DNA of 64,000 nt from JBDTSW01 sp963758845 (GCA_963758845.1 CAVWWX010000002.1:1364001-1428000); one strand, 5' to 3'; numbered from the stretch's first letter, positions 27,313-36,565 are shown. A program made the numbers and translations. Notes: a model not told the origin generated them from the letters alone.

Positions 27313-27375
27313 GCCGCTCACCGATGGTCGAGAAACGTCAACTCCGCTGACGAAACTCGACCACCGGCCGGTGAA

Positions 27376-27449
27376 TCGGGGCGCCCGGATTTGAACCGGG
27401 GACCTCTGCCACCCAAAGGCAGCGCGCTACCAGGCTGCGCCACGCCCCG
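27376..27449 (-). tRNA. tRNA-Pro (TGG)
   Basis: Reading the minus strand, CGGGGCG (acceptor) pairs with CGCCCCG at the 3' end. The anticodon loop is TTTGGGT with anticodon TGG, and the T arm has GGTTCAAATCC. Discriminator is A and CCA is not encoded. Confidence 0.95.
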
Positions 27450-27551
27450 TCGCTGGCCGAGTCTAGTCCCGGCCAGGGGTGTGGCCGATCCGATTCCTGC
27501 ATCGCGGCGCGGGGAATTCGCCCTCGCCGCGGGCTACATTGACGCAAGCCC

Positions 27552-27626
27552 GCCCCCGTAGCTCAGTCTGGATAGAGCAGCGGATTTCTACTCCGCAGGC
27601 CGCAGGTTCGAATCCTGCCGGGGGTG
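27552..27626 (+). tRNA. tRNA-Arg (TCT)
   Basis: The acceptor GCCCCCG pairs with CGGGGGT (one G-T wobble). The anticodon stem-loop is GCGGA-TTTCTAC-TCCGC with anticodon TCT, and the T arm is CAGGTTCGAATCCTG. CCA is not encoded. The roughly 345-bp space 27313-27658 holds only the two tRNAs and a 12-bp palindrome CACCGGCCGGTG at 27362-27373. Confidence 0.95.
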
Positions 27627-27649
27627 CTTGAGCTTGGCGTCGGTGGATA

Positions 27650-28273
27650 ATGCGCTCGATGACACCGGCACCAGGCACCCCGCCGGAGTTCGACCTGAGC
27701 CTGGCCGAGGCCAGCGCCTGGGTCGGGGCCGGGCCCGAGGGCATCGGCGAGACCGCGCTCGAGCCGACCGCTCGGGAGCAGCTGGACATCGAGGGGGAGG
27801 ATCCCGCCGTGGCCCTTCGCGAGACCCTCGGCATGTTCGCGACCGGGGTGACCGTGATCACGACGCGCGTGGCCGACCAGATCCACGGGATGACGGCCAA
27901 CGCGTTCATGTCGGTCTCGCTGGAGCCGCCGCTGGTCCTGATCTCGGTCGACCGGCGGACGAAGATGTGCACGCTGCTGCACGAGGGCCGGCGGTTCGCC
28001 GTGAGCGTGCTGGCGGCCGACCAGCACGCGCTGTCCGACCGCTTCGCCGGGCGCGCGTCGGAGGATGACCCCGGCCCCAGCTTCGCGATGGTGCACGAGA
28101 CGCCGTTGGTCGAGGGCTCGGCGGCGCAGTTCGTGGCCCACATCGTGCGTTCGTACTGGGGCGGCGACCACTCGCTCTTCCTCGGCCAGGTCGAGTACGC
28201 GCGGCGGGCGCCGGACGCGCTTCCGTTGCTGTTCCACGGCGGCCAGTACGCGCGCCTCACGTCCGGCGGCTGA
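27650..28273 (+). CDS. Flavin reductase-domain protein
   Basis: The 207-aa product has a roughly 45-residue N-terminal extension, then a flavin-reductase-like FMN domain. Marks are LRETLGMFATGVTVITT, MTANAFMSVSLEPPLVLISVDRRTK and FAVSVLAADQ, and SLFLGQVEYA near the end. Such proteins supply reduced flavin to two-component monooxygenases or are stand-alone FMN oxidoreductases. ATG at 27650 or 27659; GGTGGA is better spaced for 27659. A possible partner is the acyl-CoA-dehydrogenase-like flavoprotein at 30627-32030. Confidence 0.82.
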   Translation: MRSMTPAPGTPPEFDLSLAEASAWVGAGPEGIGETALEPTAREQLDIEGEDPAVALRETLGMFATGVTVITTRVADQIHGMTANAFMSVSLEPPLVLISVDRRTKMCTLLHEGRRFAVSVLAADQHALSDRFAGRASEDDPGPSFAMVHETPLVEGSAAQFVAHIVRSYWGGDHSLFLGQVEYARRAPDALPLLFHGGQYARLTSGG

Positions 28274-28288
28274 CCGCCGCCGTCGGCG

Positions 28289-30622
28289 TCAGCTGCGCGG
28301 CCGGGTCTTCTGTGGGTCGTAGAACGGGATCGTGACCACGGTCGCCGGGATCCGCTTCTGCTGCCCGTCGAGCTTGCCGACCTCGACCTCGGTCCCCGGC
28401 TCGGCGTGCTGCACCGCGACCCGGCACAGGGCGATGTTCTTGCGCAGCGTCGGGCTCCTGGTCGCGCTGGTGATCACGCCCACCGAGGAGCGCGTCCCGG
28501 GAACGTGGACGCAGTCGCCATGGGCGGCGGTCTCGTGACCCTCGAGCTCCAGGCCCACCAGCTTGCGCTGCGGGTGCGCCTTGCGCTCGACGAGCGCCTC
28601 CTTGCCCACGAAGTCGTCGTCTGAGTCGAGAACGACCGCGAACCCGATCCCGGCCTCGAACGGATCGACCTGGTCGTCGAAGTCATAGCCCGCGAAGATC
28701 AGCCCCGATTCGATCCGCAGCATGTCGAGCGCCGAGAGGCCGAGCGGCGCCAGCCCGTGGGGCTCGCCGGCCCGCCAGATCGCATCCCACACGGCGGGGC
28801 CGTCGTCGGGGTGGCACCACACCTCATAGCCCAGCTCGCCGGTGTAGCCGGTGCGCGAGACCACGATCGGGATCCCGTCGTATCCGCCGATCCGGCCGAT
28901 CAGCAACCGGAACCAGCGGAGCTCTGTGAGCGCCGGCTGCATCGGCGGCGTCCAGACCACGTCCGCCAGGATCTCGCGGCTCGCGGGCCCCTGCACCGCG
29001 ACGTTGTGGAGCTGGTCGGTCGACTGCTTCACCCACACCCGCAGCGACTCGGCGTCGGCGAGCTCGCGCAGGTGGACCCCGGTGTACTCGTCGCCGGTCA
29101 CGAAGCGGAAGTTGTCGTCGCCCAGCCGGTAGACGGTGGCGTCGTCGAGCATCCCGCCGGTCTCGTTGCAGACCGCCGTGTAGGTCACCTGGCCGACCGA
29201 CAGCTTGCGGGCGTCGCGCGTGATCGCCCGCTGCATCAGGAGCTCGGCGTCAGGGCCGACGACCTCCCACTTTCGAAGCGGCGAGAGGTCCATGATCGCG
29301 GCCCGCTCCCGGCAGGCCCAGTACTCGGCGATCGAGCCTTCGCCCTTGAAGCAGTCCGGCAGCCAATACCCGCGGTACTCGACGAAGTCGCGGGTCAGCT
29401 CCGACGTGCGCGGGTGAAAGGCGGTCTCTTTGGTCATGACGGGGTCGGCCTCCGGGGTGACGCGGTGGGCGATGGCCAGCGAGAACCGGTTCTCGGGCCG
29501 GTAGACGCGGACATGGACGTCCGTGATCTCCCAGCCGTTGGCCGGATCGATGTCGTCGGGGCAGGCTGACGAAGCGCACACCAGGTCGGTCGCGGCGCGC
29601 AGCAGCACGTAGTCGCCGGGCCGTGACCACGGCTCGTCGGCCATCAACCGGTTGTCGTCGTCGAAGGCCGTGTTGTAGAAGAAGTTGAGCGCCTCCCAGC
29701 CCTTGCGCGGCGCCACGCCGAAGGGGGTCACCTGCGCGTTGAAGTTATCCGAGCAATTGACGTGCCCTAGGTAGCCGAGGTCCTCGTAGTACTTGGCGTT
29801 GCACGCCAGCGCGAAGCTGTCATGCCGGCCGACCGTGTCCTGGACGAGCTCGACCAGCGGGTCCATGTCCACGTCGAAGCTCTTGCGGTAGAGCCCGGGT
29901 TGCGGGTACGCGGAGCCCGACAACGAGACCGTGGTCGTGGCGTCGAGCCCGCGCTCGGCGCCACCCTCGAGCTTGTTGCGGTTGAAGGCAAGGAAGTCCG
30001 AGCACTGCTTGCCCTGGACGTCGATGATCTGGATGTACTCGCCCTCCTTCACCTCGTAGGCGGTCGCGCTCGCCCGGTCGACCCGGAAGTCCAGCCGCGG
30101 CTCGGCCAGCGGTTGCGGCAGCTCGACCTCGGCGAGCTCGCGCGGGATCGCCCTCCGGATCTCGATCAGAAGGGGGGAGGCGGGCCACTCGCCGTCGACG
30201 ACCCGCCCTCCCGGGGCCGCGACGATCGCGATCGCCTCGCGCTGGGCGACGAACGACTCCACCGTGTCGGGCGGGGTCTCGCGGTCGAATAGGCGCAGAG
30301 CGCGCGCGTCGTCCGGCACGAGGCCATTCGCGTGAAGCTCCCCCAGGAACCCGTCGGCAGCGCCGTCGCGCACCAGCTCGCGCAGCACCGTGGCGTCCAC
30401 GTCGGCGCGGGCGCCCAGCGCCGCCGCGTCCTCGCCGCCCTCGGTGTCGAGGGCGGTCAGCTCGGCGATCTGTCCTCCGTCGCGGTTGACGACCGCGATC
30501 CGGTCGTCGGGGTGAAGGGGGACCGCCGTAGCCGCCCCCGGACGGACCCAGTGGGTTTCCAGCGAGCGGTCGACCGGCTTCAGGCCGGGAAGCACCAGCG
30601 CCGGTCGGGCGGCAACCGCCAT
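28289..30622 (-). CDS. DUF1989-aminomethyltransferase (GcvT) fusion protein
   Basis: This 777-aa product combines three parts. Residues about 25-60 look like a degenerate DUF1989 start (RPGAATAVPL, GGQIAELTAL). Residues about 180-375 are a complete DUF1989 domain (GKQCSDFLAF, HVNCSDN at 287-293, CASSACPDD at 349-357). From about 395 to the end it is a GcvT/DmdA-like folate-binding methyltransferase (VGQVTYTAVCNETGGMLDD, YTGELGYEVW, GLSALDMLRIESGLIF). DUF1989 includes urea-carboxylase-associated proteins and carboxyguanidine deiminase subunits. A deimination plus folate-dependent demethylation of an N-methylated substrate is therefore plausible, but the substrate is unknown. It starts 4 nt after the preceding ACAD-like stop. 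Confidence 0.85.
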   Translation of the reverse strand: MAVAARPALVLPGLKPVDRSLETHWVRPGAATAVPLHPDDRIAVVNRDGGQIAELTALDTEGGEDAAALGARADVDATVLRELVRDGAADGFLGELHANGLVPDDARALRLFDRETPPDTVESFVAQREAIAIVAAPGGRVVDGEWPASPLLIEIRRAIPRELAEVELPQPLAEPRLDFRVDRASATAYEVKEGEYIQIIDVQGKQCSDFLAFNRNKLEGGAERGLDATTTVSLSGSAYPQPGLYRKSFDVDMDPLVELVQDTVGRHDSFALACNAKYYEDLGYLGHVNCSDNFNAQVTPFGVAPRKGWEALNFFYNTAFDDDNRLMADEPWSRPGDYVLLRAATDLVCASSACPDDIDPANGWEITDVHVRVYRPENRFSLAIAHRVTPEADPVMTKETAFHPRTSELTRDFVEYRGYWLPDCFKGEGSIAEYWACRERAAIMDLSPLRKWEVVGPDAELLMQRAITRDARKLSVGQVTYTAVCNETGGMLDDATVYRLGDDNFRFVTGDEYTGVHLRELADAESLRVWVKQSTDQLHNVAVQGPASREILADVVWTPPMQPALTELRWFRLLIGRIGGYDGIPIVVSRTGYTGELGYEVWCHPDDGPAVWDAIWRAGEPHGLAPLGLSALDMLRIESGLIFAGYDFDDQVDPFEAGIGFAVVLDSDDDFVGKEALVERKAHPQRKLVGLELEGHETAAHGDCVHVPGTRSSVGVITSATRSPTLRKNIALCRVAVQHAEPGTEVEVGKLDGQQKRIPATVVTIPFYDPQKTRPRS

Positions 30623-30626
30623 CAGC

Positions 30627-32030
30627 TCATGCCTTGGCCGGCTCGGCTCCCTCGGCCTGTTCGGCCTGCTCGACCAGCTGCTCGGCGAGCTCGCGCTTGC
30701 CGGCCGCGTCGAGCTTCTTCAGCTCGTTCTCGACCACGCGTCGATTGTAGGTCTGATTCCAGTAGTCGAGGGCGTCGAACCCCATCAGGACCGCCTTGCC
30801 GACGAACTGGCGCAGGACCTCGTTGGTTGGCCCCATCACCCATCCCGCCTTGGCGTCGCGCACGTATCGCTCGAGCTCCATGTCGCGCTTGTAGCCGGAG
30901 CCACCGCACGCGTGCAGCATCTTGTCGACGACCCCGGCGACGTTCTTCGCCGCCTCGAACTTGACCTGCCACGCCCAGTGCAGGAAGTCCGCGCGAGCCG
31001 TCTCGCCGGGCTCCAGCACCCGGGTGTTGTCGTCGGTGGCGCGGTCCATCGCCTGTGCGACCGACAGGACGAAGATGCGGCAGGCGTTCGTGTCCATCAC
31101 CGCCTCGCCGACGTAATCCTGGATCGTCGGGTAGTCGGCGACGCGCATCCCCACGTCGACGTGCTTCTTGCGCGTCGTGTGGCGCTTGGCGATGTCGATC
31201 GCCCCGAGCGCGATGCCATTCCAGACCGACGAGGAGCCGATCAGGAACCAGGGGTCGACCGCCTCGTCGTTCGAGGTCGCGCCGTCGCCGATCGGCCCGA
31301 CGACCTGCTCGGCCGGGACGTCGACGTCCTCGATCTCGATCGGGCCCGACTGGTTGCCGCGGAGGCCGAGCGCGTCCCACAGCGACGGGTGCGCCTTCAC
31401 CTCGTCGCCGTCGATCACGAAGACGGACAGGTCGTCGTAGCCCGAGAAGTCCGGGCTGGTCGTCTGGATGACGTAGAAGTCGGCGAAACCCCCGGAGGTG
31501 GTCCAGGACGACTTCTTGTTGACCTTGTAGCCGCCGTTGGACTCCTCGGCGCGCGAGGAGAACGGGTACCAGAAGTGCGAGCCGGTCTGGGGGTCCGAGT
31601 AGGAGAGCGTGCCGATTCTGCAGTCGGAGTCGAGCGTGCGGATGTACTTGTCGACCAGCTCCGGCGTCGGGCGCAGCATGATCGTCTGGACCGCGCCGAC
31701 GTGCATCACATAACACATCGCCGTCGATGCGCAGCCGTAGCGGGCGAGGGTCTCGCAGACCATCGAGAAGGCGATGTGGTTCTCGCCGAGGCCGCCGTAC
31801 TCCTCGGGCACGGTGAGGCCGAGGAAGCCGTTCTCGGCGAGGATCTCGAAGTTGGGCCGGGGGTAGGCGAGCTCGTCGTCGGAGCGCTTCGCGTTGGCGC
31901 GCAGGTCGCTCTCGCAGAGGTCGATCAGCTTCGCGCGCAGCTCCTTCTGGCGCTCGGTCAGGACCCAGTCGGGATCCCATTCGTAGCCCAGGCCCCAGAA
32001 CGGCTCTCCGCCCCACAGCTTTTCCGACAT
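30627..32030 (-). CDS. Acyl-CoA-dehydrogenase-fold flavoprotein without the usual catalytic Glu
   Basis: The 467-aa product has the ACAD fold: LTVPEEYGGLG, TLSYSDPQTGSHFW flavin region, KKSSWTTSGGFADFYV, GLRGNQSGPIEIEDV and HACGGSGYKRDMELERYVRDAK. The usual C-terminal EGT motif with the catalytic base reads GPT (VMGPTNEVLRQ). It also has about 80 more residues than standard ACADs. It may be a flavin oxygenase or another amine/acyl flavoenzyme. The start follows AAGGAG, and a TGTACA-N4-TGTACA site lies 31 nt upstream. It is the first gene of an operon with the DUF1989-GcvT fusion. Confidence 0.82.
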   Translation of the reverse strand: MSEKLWGGEPFWGLGYEWDPDWVLTERQKELRAKLIDLCESDLRANAKRSDDELAYPRPNFEILAENGFLGLTVPEEYGGLGENHIAFSMVCETLARYGCASTAMCYVMHVGAVQTIMLRPTPELVDKYIRTLDSDCRIGTLSYSDPQTGSHFWYPFSSRAEESNGGYKVNKKSSWTTSGGFADFYVIQTTSPDFSGYDDLSVFVIDGDEVKAHPSLWDALGLRGNQSGPIEIEDVDVPAEQVVGPIGDGATSNDEAVDPWFLIGSSSVWNGIALGAIDIAKRHTTRKKHVDVGMRVADYPTIQDYVGEAVMDTNACRIFVLSVAQAMDRATDDNTRVLEPGETARADFLHWAWQVKFEAAKNVAGVVDKMLHACGGSGYKRDMELERYVRDAKAGWVMGPTNEVLRQFVGKAVLMGFDALDYWNQTYNRRVVENELKKLDAAGKRELAEQLVEQAEQAEGAEPAKA

Positions 32031-32060
32031 TCCGTGTCTCCTTCCGCGTCGTCCGGCGAC

Positions 32061-32076
32061 TGTACAAATCTGTACA
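32061..32076. promoter_or_regulatory. GntR-type operator candidate (ACAD/DUF1989-GcvT operon)
   Basis: TGTACAAATCTGTACA consists of two TGTACA half-sites 4 nt apart. It is 31 nt upstream of the ACAD-like start codon. The 6-4-6 layout is the same as in the sites at 32681, 41967 and 49241. Confidence 0.6.
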
Positions 32077-32114
32077 GAGCGGCATTCTGCCGCAAGCCCT
32101 CGGCGATGTAAAGC

Positions 32115-32603
32115 CTACGCCTCGGCCGCGATCCAGACCAGGCAGCCCGCGTTGCGCCGGATCTGCCGCGACGCTCGCCGGTAGCGGCGCGCCGGTATCT
32201 GCGCGGGGTCCGGGCCGAACACGATCAGCCCGGCGCTCCGCTCGGCGACGACCTCGAGCAGCGCCCTGACCGGTCGCTTGCTGCTGACCCGGAGGTGCTC
32301 GGTTCGAATCCCCAGCGCGGCGGCGCGCTCGGCGGTCGCCCGCACCGCCTCGAGCTTCTCCTCGTGCGGCAGCGTCGCGGCGCCGGGCCCGGCCAGCATC
32401 AGGGTGGTCGGGTAGTTGGGCAGGCGGACGACGTTGGTCACGAGCAGGGGCGAGCCGACCTCCAGCGCCGACTCGATCGCCATCCGCTCTGCCGCCGGGT
32501 CGATCGGGCAGGCGAGCGTCCCCAGGACGACCGGCCGGCCCGGGTCGCGCTCGACCTCTTTGGTCGAGGCGCGGTCATGACGGTCGCGCAGGTGAGTGCC
32601 CAT
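32115..32603 (-). CDS. Universal-stress-like protein
   Basis: The 162-aa alpha/beta protein starts VVLGTLACPIDPAAERMAIESALEVGSPLLVTNVV and ends in a region GLIVFGPDPAQIPARRYRRASRQIRRNAGCLVWI. That region resembles the end of UspA domains, though the G-x2-G-x9-G-S nucleotide motif is not clear. ATG at 32603 is the start; upstream sequence faces the APC permease gene with the shared operator candidate between them. Confidence 0.6.
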   Translation of the reverse strand: MGTHLRDRHDRASTKEVERDPGRPVVLGTLACPIDPAAERMAIESALEVGSPLLVTNVVRLPNYPTTLMLAGPGAATLPHEEKLEAVRATAERAAALGIRTEHLRVSSKRPVRALLEVVAERSAGLIVFGPDPAQIPARRYRRASRQIRRNAGCLVWIAAEA

Positions 32604-32680
32604 GGCTCGAACTACGAGGATCTCACGATCGCTGACGAGCGCAAGCCCCAAGTTGCGGAAACCCGGACCTGACGCGCGAC

Positions 32681-32696
32681 TGGACAAATAGGTAGG
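32681..32696. promoter_or_regulatory. GntR-type operator candidate (APC permease)
   Basis: TGGACAAATAGGTAGG matches 13 of 16 positions of the reverse complement of the site at 41967 (TGGACAAAAAGGTACA). It lies 30 nt upstream of the permease ATG and about 78 nt from the divergent stress-protein gene. Confidence 0.5.
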
Positions 32697-32726
32697 TTCC
32701 CCAGGCCAACCGAGAGGGGAGAGTCC

Positions 32727-34196
32727 ATGGCAACTGCCGAGGTCGAGGAACGCCAACTACTCAAGGCGATGAGTTGGTGGGACGGGTTCGTCATAGCACT
32801 GGCAAACCCGGGATTCCTGATCGCTGCGCTGGGATTCTCCATCGGCGCCCTCGGCACCACCGGTGCGTTCGTCCTCTGGACGATCTCCGTTTGCCTGGGC
32901 GCGCTGCAGAACAACATCTACGCGGAGCTGGCGACGATGTTCCCGAACAAGGTCGGCGGCATCTCGCTTTTCGCCCACGAGGCGTGGCGCAAGTACTTCA
33001 CCTTCGTGGGGCCGATCGCGACCTTCGGCTACTGGTTCGCCTGGTCGAGCGTGCTCGCGATCAACGGGCTGGTGGTCGGGACCCTGATCCAGGCCGAGTG
33101 GTTCTCCGACTCCACCTGGGCGGAGGCCGGGGCCGGCTTCGACCTGACCCTTCCGATCCTGATCGGAGTAGTCGCGATCGGCCTGGTCTGGGCCTTCAAC
33201 ATCTTCGGCGTGCGGCCCGCGGTCTGGCTCAGCTACGTGACCGGTGGCCTGCTGCTGATCCCGGCCTTCGTGCTGATGTTCCTTCCCTACCTCACCGGGG
33301 ACTGGTCGAGCGACAACATGCAGTGGGAGATCGGAGCCGGCGGAGGCCTGGGCCTGGCGCTGGTGTGGCTCTACTTCATGGGATGGTCGGCGTACGGGTT
33401 CGAGTCGGTGGCGGCGTTTGCGCCCGAGTACCACGACACGGAGACGGATACCCCGCGAGCGCTGCGCGCATCGGCGGCGTTCTCGGTGGTGGTCTATGCG
33501 CTGCTGCCGCTCGGCGTCGGCGGGACGATGGGCACGGCGGCCGTCGCCGAGGACGCGACCGGCATCGCCTTCTACACGCAGGCCTTCGACATCCTCGTCG
33601 GCAGCGGGCTTGCCAACGTGATGATCGTCTGCCTGGTGGCGGGCCTGTTGCTGTCCATGAACACCGCGACGATGGACGGCTCGAGAGCCCTGTTCGGGAT
33701 CGCCCGCGATGGGATGACGGTCAAACAGCTCGGGGTCTTGAACCGCCACAACGTCCCCGCGCGGGCGATGACGCTCGACGCGCTTCTCAACATCTTCCTG
33801 ATCACCTACTTCGCGAGCGCGATCGAGATCCTCGCGGCGGGAAACCTTGGGTACATCCTCGCCCATGTGTTCGCGTTAACGGGCTTCCTGCTCCTGCGCC
33901 GAGACCGGCCGAACTGGCCTCGCCCGATACGCCTGTCCGCGATCTGGGTGCCGATCGCCGGGCTGCTGGCCGCGATCAACATGGTGTTCATCATCTGGGG
34001 CGGCTTCATCTACGCCGACGAGTACGGCTACGGGTGGGACAAGACCCGCGTCGGCCTGATCGTGCTCGGCGTATCGCTGCTGCTCTACGTCTTCCGCCAC
34101 GTGGTCCAGGACCGCACGAAGATCCGCCTGCGGGAGGAGACGCCGACCATGCCGGAGGGCATGGCGGCCGAGCCCGCCGCGGCGGCGCCGGGATAG
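32727..34196 (+). CDS. APC-superfamily amino acid/amine permease
   Basis: The 489-aa permease has twelve helices: FVIALANPGFLIAALGFSIGALG as helix 1, NKVGGISLFAHEAWRKYF, FMGWSAYGFESVAAFAPEYHDTETDTPRA and MDGSRALFGIARDGM. These resemble the amino acid/polyamine/organocation family. The start follows GAGGGGAGAG. Because of the matching operator candidate upstream, import of a methylated amine or an amino acid used by the C1 genes is inferred. Confidence 0.85.
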   Translation: MATAEVEERQLLKAMSWWDGFVIALANPGFLIAALGFSIGALGTTGAFVLWTISVCLGALQNNIYAELATMFPNKVGGISLFAHEAWRKYFTFVGPIATFGYWFAWSSVLAINGLVVGTLIQAEWFSDSTWAEAGAGFDLTLPILIGVVAIGLVWAFNIFGVRPAVWLSYVTGGLLLIPAFVLMFLPYLTGDWSSDNMQWEIGAGGGLGLALVWLYFMGWSAYGFESVAAFAPEYHDTETDTPRALRASAAFSVVVYALLPLGVGGTMGTAAVAEDATGIAFYTQAFDILVGSGLANVMIVCLVAGLLLSMNTATMDGSRALFGIARDGMTVKQLGVLNRHNVPARAMTLDALLNIFLITYFASAIEILAAGNLGYILAHVFALTGFLLLRRDRPNWPRPIRLSAIWVPIAGLLAAINMVFIIWGGFIYADEYGYGWDKTRVGLIVLGVSLLLYVFRHVVQDRTKIRLREETPTMPEGMAAEPAAAAPG

Positions 34197-34212
34197 CCGG
34201 GCGCGAGGTTCG

Positions 34213-34638
34213 CTACTCGGCGCGCAGGTCCCAGCGCGGGAGGTCGGCGATCGCCTCCTGGTAGCGCCTGCGATGGACCGGCCGAATCAGCATGAACCAG
34301 CCCATGACCGAGATCGGGAGCAGAAAGAAGACGCTGAACTCGTTGCCCGTGACGATGAAGAACACGGCGACGCCAGACACGAAGAGCCCGTAGGCGACCG
34401 GCAGGATGCGGAACCGAAGCTGGGTGCGGCGGATGCGCTCGTAGTCCTCCTGCGGGATCTTGGCGGTGTCGTAGCGCCGCCCGCACGAGGGACAGCTCCA
34501 GGCCTCGCCGTAGGGCACCTCGGTCCGCTCCCCGCACTCGCAACTGAGGGTGATCGGGGGCCCTCGCAGGACGGCCCCGGGCCGCTCGTGACCGAGCCGC
34601 TCGCGCGGCGCGCGCCTGCGCCTTCCCCAGGGCGCCAT
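34213..34638 (-). CDS. Zinc-ribbon membrane protein
   Basis: The 141-aa product has a basic N-terminus, a four-Cys ribbon (C-E-C-G then C-P-S-C-G, about residues 34-56), YDTAKIPQEDYERIRR, and two membrane helices (about 75-95 and 98-115). No specific function. Its ATG overlaps the stop of the antiporter gene (TGATG), so it is co-translated with it. Confidence 0.65.
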   Translation of the reverse strand: MAPWGRRRRAPRERLGHERPGAVLRGPPITLSCECGERTEVPYGEAWSCPSCGRRYDTAKIPQEDYERIRRTQLRFRILPVAYGLFVSGVAVFFIVTGNEFSVFFLLPISVMGWFMLIRPVHRRRYQEAIADLPRWDLRAE

Positions 34639-35884
34639 CAGGGCTCGGCGCCCTCGGCGGCGGCGCGGCCCCGCGGTCCGTCCAGCAGTCCGAGCCTTCC
34701 CGCAAGCCAGGCTGCCGGCAGCGCCTGGAGGATCAGCGTCATCACGATGGCGAGGCGCGACGACGGCGGCGTAGACGTCGATGTCCGGCACCCCGAGGCC
34801 GGCGAGGACGCCGACCAGGGCCGCCGGCACGACCCCGGTCTCGCGCGTCCAGCACAGGAACGCCAGCTCGGGCCGGGTCCAGGCCCCGCGCCGGTCGGGA
34901 AGGACGCAGGCCAGCACGGTCAGCGGCCGCGCCAGGAACAGCAGCGCCGCGAGCACCGCCAGCGCGGGCAGGAAGTACTCGCCGAGGGTGTCGAAGGGGA
35001 TGTTCGCCCCCAGCACGACGAACACGAACAGCGTCACCAGGTCGGCGATGTTGAACGCGAACTGGCGCAGCTCGCGCTCGTGGCTGGAGTGCATCGCCAG
35101 GCCCAGGCGCTCCATGTTCCCGACGATCAGGCCGGCGAGGAAAGCGCCCAGATAGCCGCTGCCGCCGGCGGAGTCGAGCGAGAAGTAGCCGATCGTGACC
35201 ACAGCGAGCACCGCCGCGGCCGACGACTCGCGCCAGATGCCGGCCCGGCGGCTGGAGATCGTCGCCGCGAGCAGCACGCCCGCGACGATGCCGATCACGG
35301 TGCTGATCCCGAGGTCCACGGCGAACTCCACCGCCGGGGTCGCGATCGAGTCGTCACCCGTCGAGAGGACCCCGGCCAGCGTCAGGGCGAGCACCGCCCC
35401 GGTCGGGTCGTTGAACGCCGACTCGGCGACGACGGTCTGAGCGACCTTGGTTCGCAGGCGCGAGCGCACGAACAGCGGGATCAGGATCGCCGGGTCGGTG
35501 GGGGCGAGGACGGCCCCCATCAGCAGCGCCGCGGTCCACGAGAGGTCGAAGGCGAAATGGGCGACGGCGCCCGTGATCAGGGCGGTGAGCAGCACCCCCG
35601 GGATCACCAGCATCCCGAGGCCGACCCGCACTCGCTGGAGCACGTCCAGCGAAAGGTTGAGCCCGCCGTAGAAGAGGATCAGCGAGACCCCCAGGGTGAA
35701 CAGGAGCTGGGCGCCGATCGAGTCGAGGGGCACGTCGACCACGTCGAGCACGGAGGGCCCGAAGCAGAGCGCCGAAGGCCACCAGCAGCAGGATCTCTGG
35801 GATCCGCAGGAGGCTCGCGAGGAACCGCGCCGCAAGCGCCGCGCCGAGGAGCAGGCTCAGCGTGAGGAGGACGTCCTGCGTCAC
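34638..35884 (-). CDS. Cation/proton antiporter, CPA1 (NhaP-like), with two frameshifts
   Basis: The membrane protein starts VTQDVLLTLSLLLGAALAARFLA. After a break near 35780 it continues LFYGGLNLSLDVL, GAVLAPTDPAILIPLF and VVAESAFNDPTGAVLALTLAG (the N-D ion-binding type motif), then LFVFVVLGANIPF and FLCWTRETGVVPAALVG. A second break at 34754-34755 is repaired by removing one of two identical bases, giving IVMTLILQALPAAWLAGRLG and a normal end. Whole length is about 415 aa. It exchanges Na+ or K+ for protons. The GTG start overlaps the previous stop. Confidence 0.78.
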
Positions 35885-36565
35885 GAGCCCGCGTCGTCCC
35901 GCCTTTCCGGAGGTCGGCGACCTCGGGCGCTGCGCTCGCCCTCGAGCGCCATCCGGGCGATGTCGTTGGCCGTTACGAGCAGCAGGATGATCACGACGCC
36001 GGCGCCGAGCGCCACCGCGATCAGCCGCCGGCGGGCGTCGTCGCGGGCGTCGTCGAATGCGGCGTCGGTTGCTGTCGCGCTGCTCCTGCTGATAGGCGGC
36101 CAGCTCGTCGGCCGTCGCGGCCATGGTCTCGAAGCGCTCCAGCTCCGGGCCCAGCAGGATCTGGCGGGTGCGGTCCGCGTCCCCTGCCTGGAGGCTTCGC
36201 CAGGCGACCTCGTCGAGGTCCATGAAGGCCTCGAACTCGGCGTCGAGCTGGTCCAGCAGCGAGCGCTCCCGCCCGTCGGTGAAGGCGTCGGCGGCCACGT
36301 CGAGCTCGTCTCGCAGCTCGCCGGCCGAGCGAACGAACCGCGGCCGGAACTCGCCGTCGCCGTACCCGTACGCCGTCTGCCAGCCGTTCACGTCCGTGAC
36401 CAGGAACTTCAGCTCGCGCGCGATCGACTCGGACCGGGAGCTGTCGCGCACCTCGTCGAAGCGGTCGCCCAGCTCCGCCATCCCCTGCAGTGCCACCGCG
36501 GTCGTCACAAGCGGCCCGAGCACGGTGAGCACGATCGCGGCGTAGAGCTTGGCTCGAATCGTCAC
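35881..36565 (-). CDS. Four-helix-bundle sensor-like membrane protein (one frameshift)
   Basis: The product begins with a membrane helix (TIRAKLYAAIVLTVLGPLVTTAVAL), then an extracytoplasmic region of long amphipathic helices rich in Glu and Arg, resembling the 4HB ligand-binding module of chemoreceptors. Removing one base at 36066-36067 leads to a second membrane helix (IAVALGAGVVIILLLVT) and a short cytoplasmic end. There is no signalling domain, so it is a stand-alone sensor or adaptor. GTG at 36565; overlap with the antiporter suggests joint function. Confidence 0.6.

Noticed and set aside
24603..27350. Very long plus-strand open frame (about 900 codons) antisense to the DUF1015 gene and running through PII and amt in another frame
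   Set aside because: Composition is Arg/Ala/Gly/Asp-rich with no domain, and real genes with clear motifs occupy the same DNA. It is a high-GC shadow frame.
27362..27373. Perfect 12-bp palindrome CACCGGCCGGTG between amt and tRNA-Pro
   Set aside because: Short, all-GC palindromes are common here. It has no loop and no T-run, so it is not a convincing terminator or operator.
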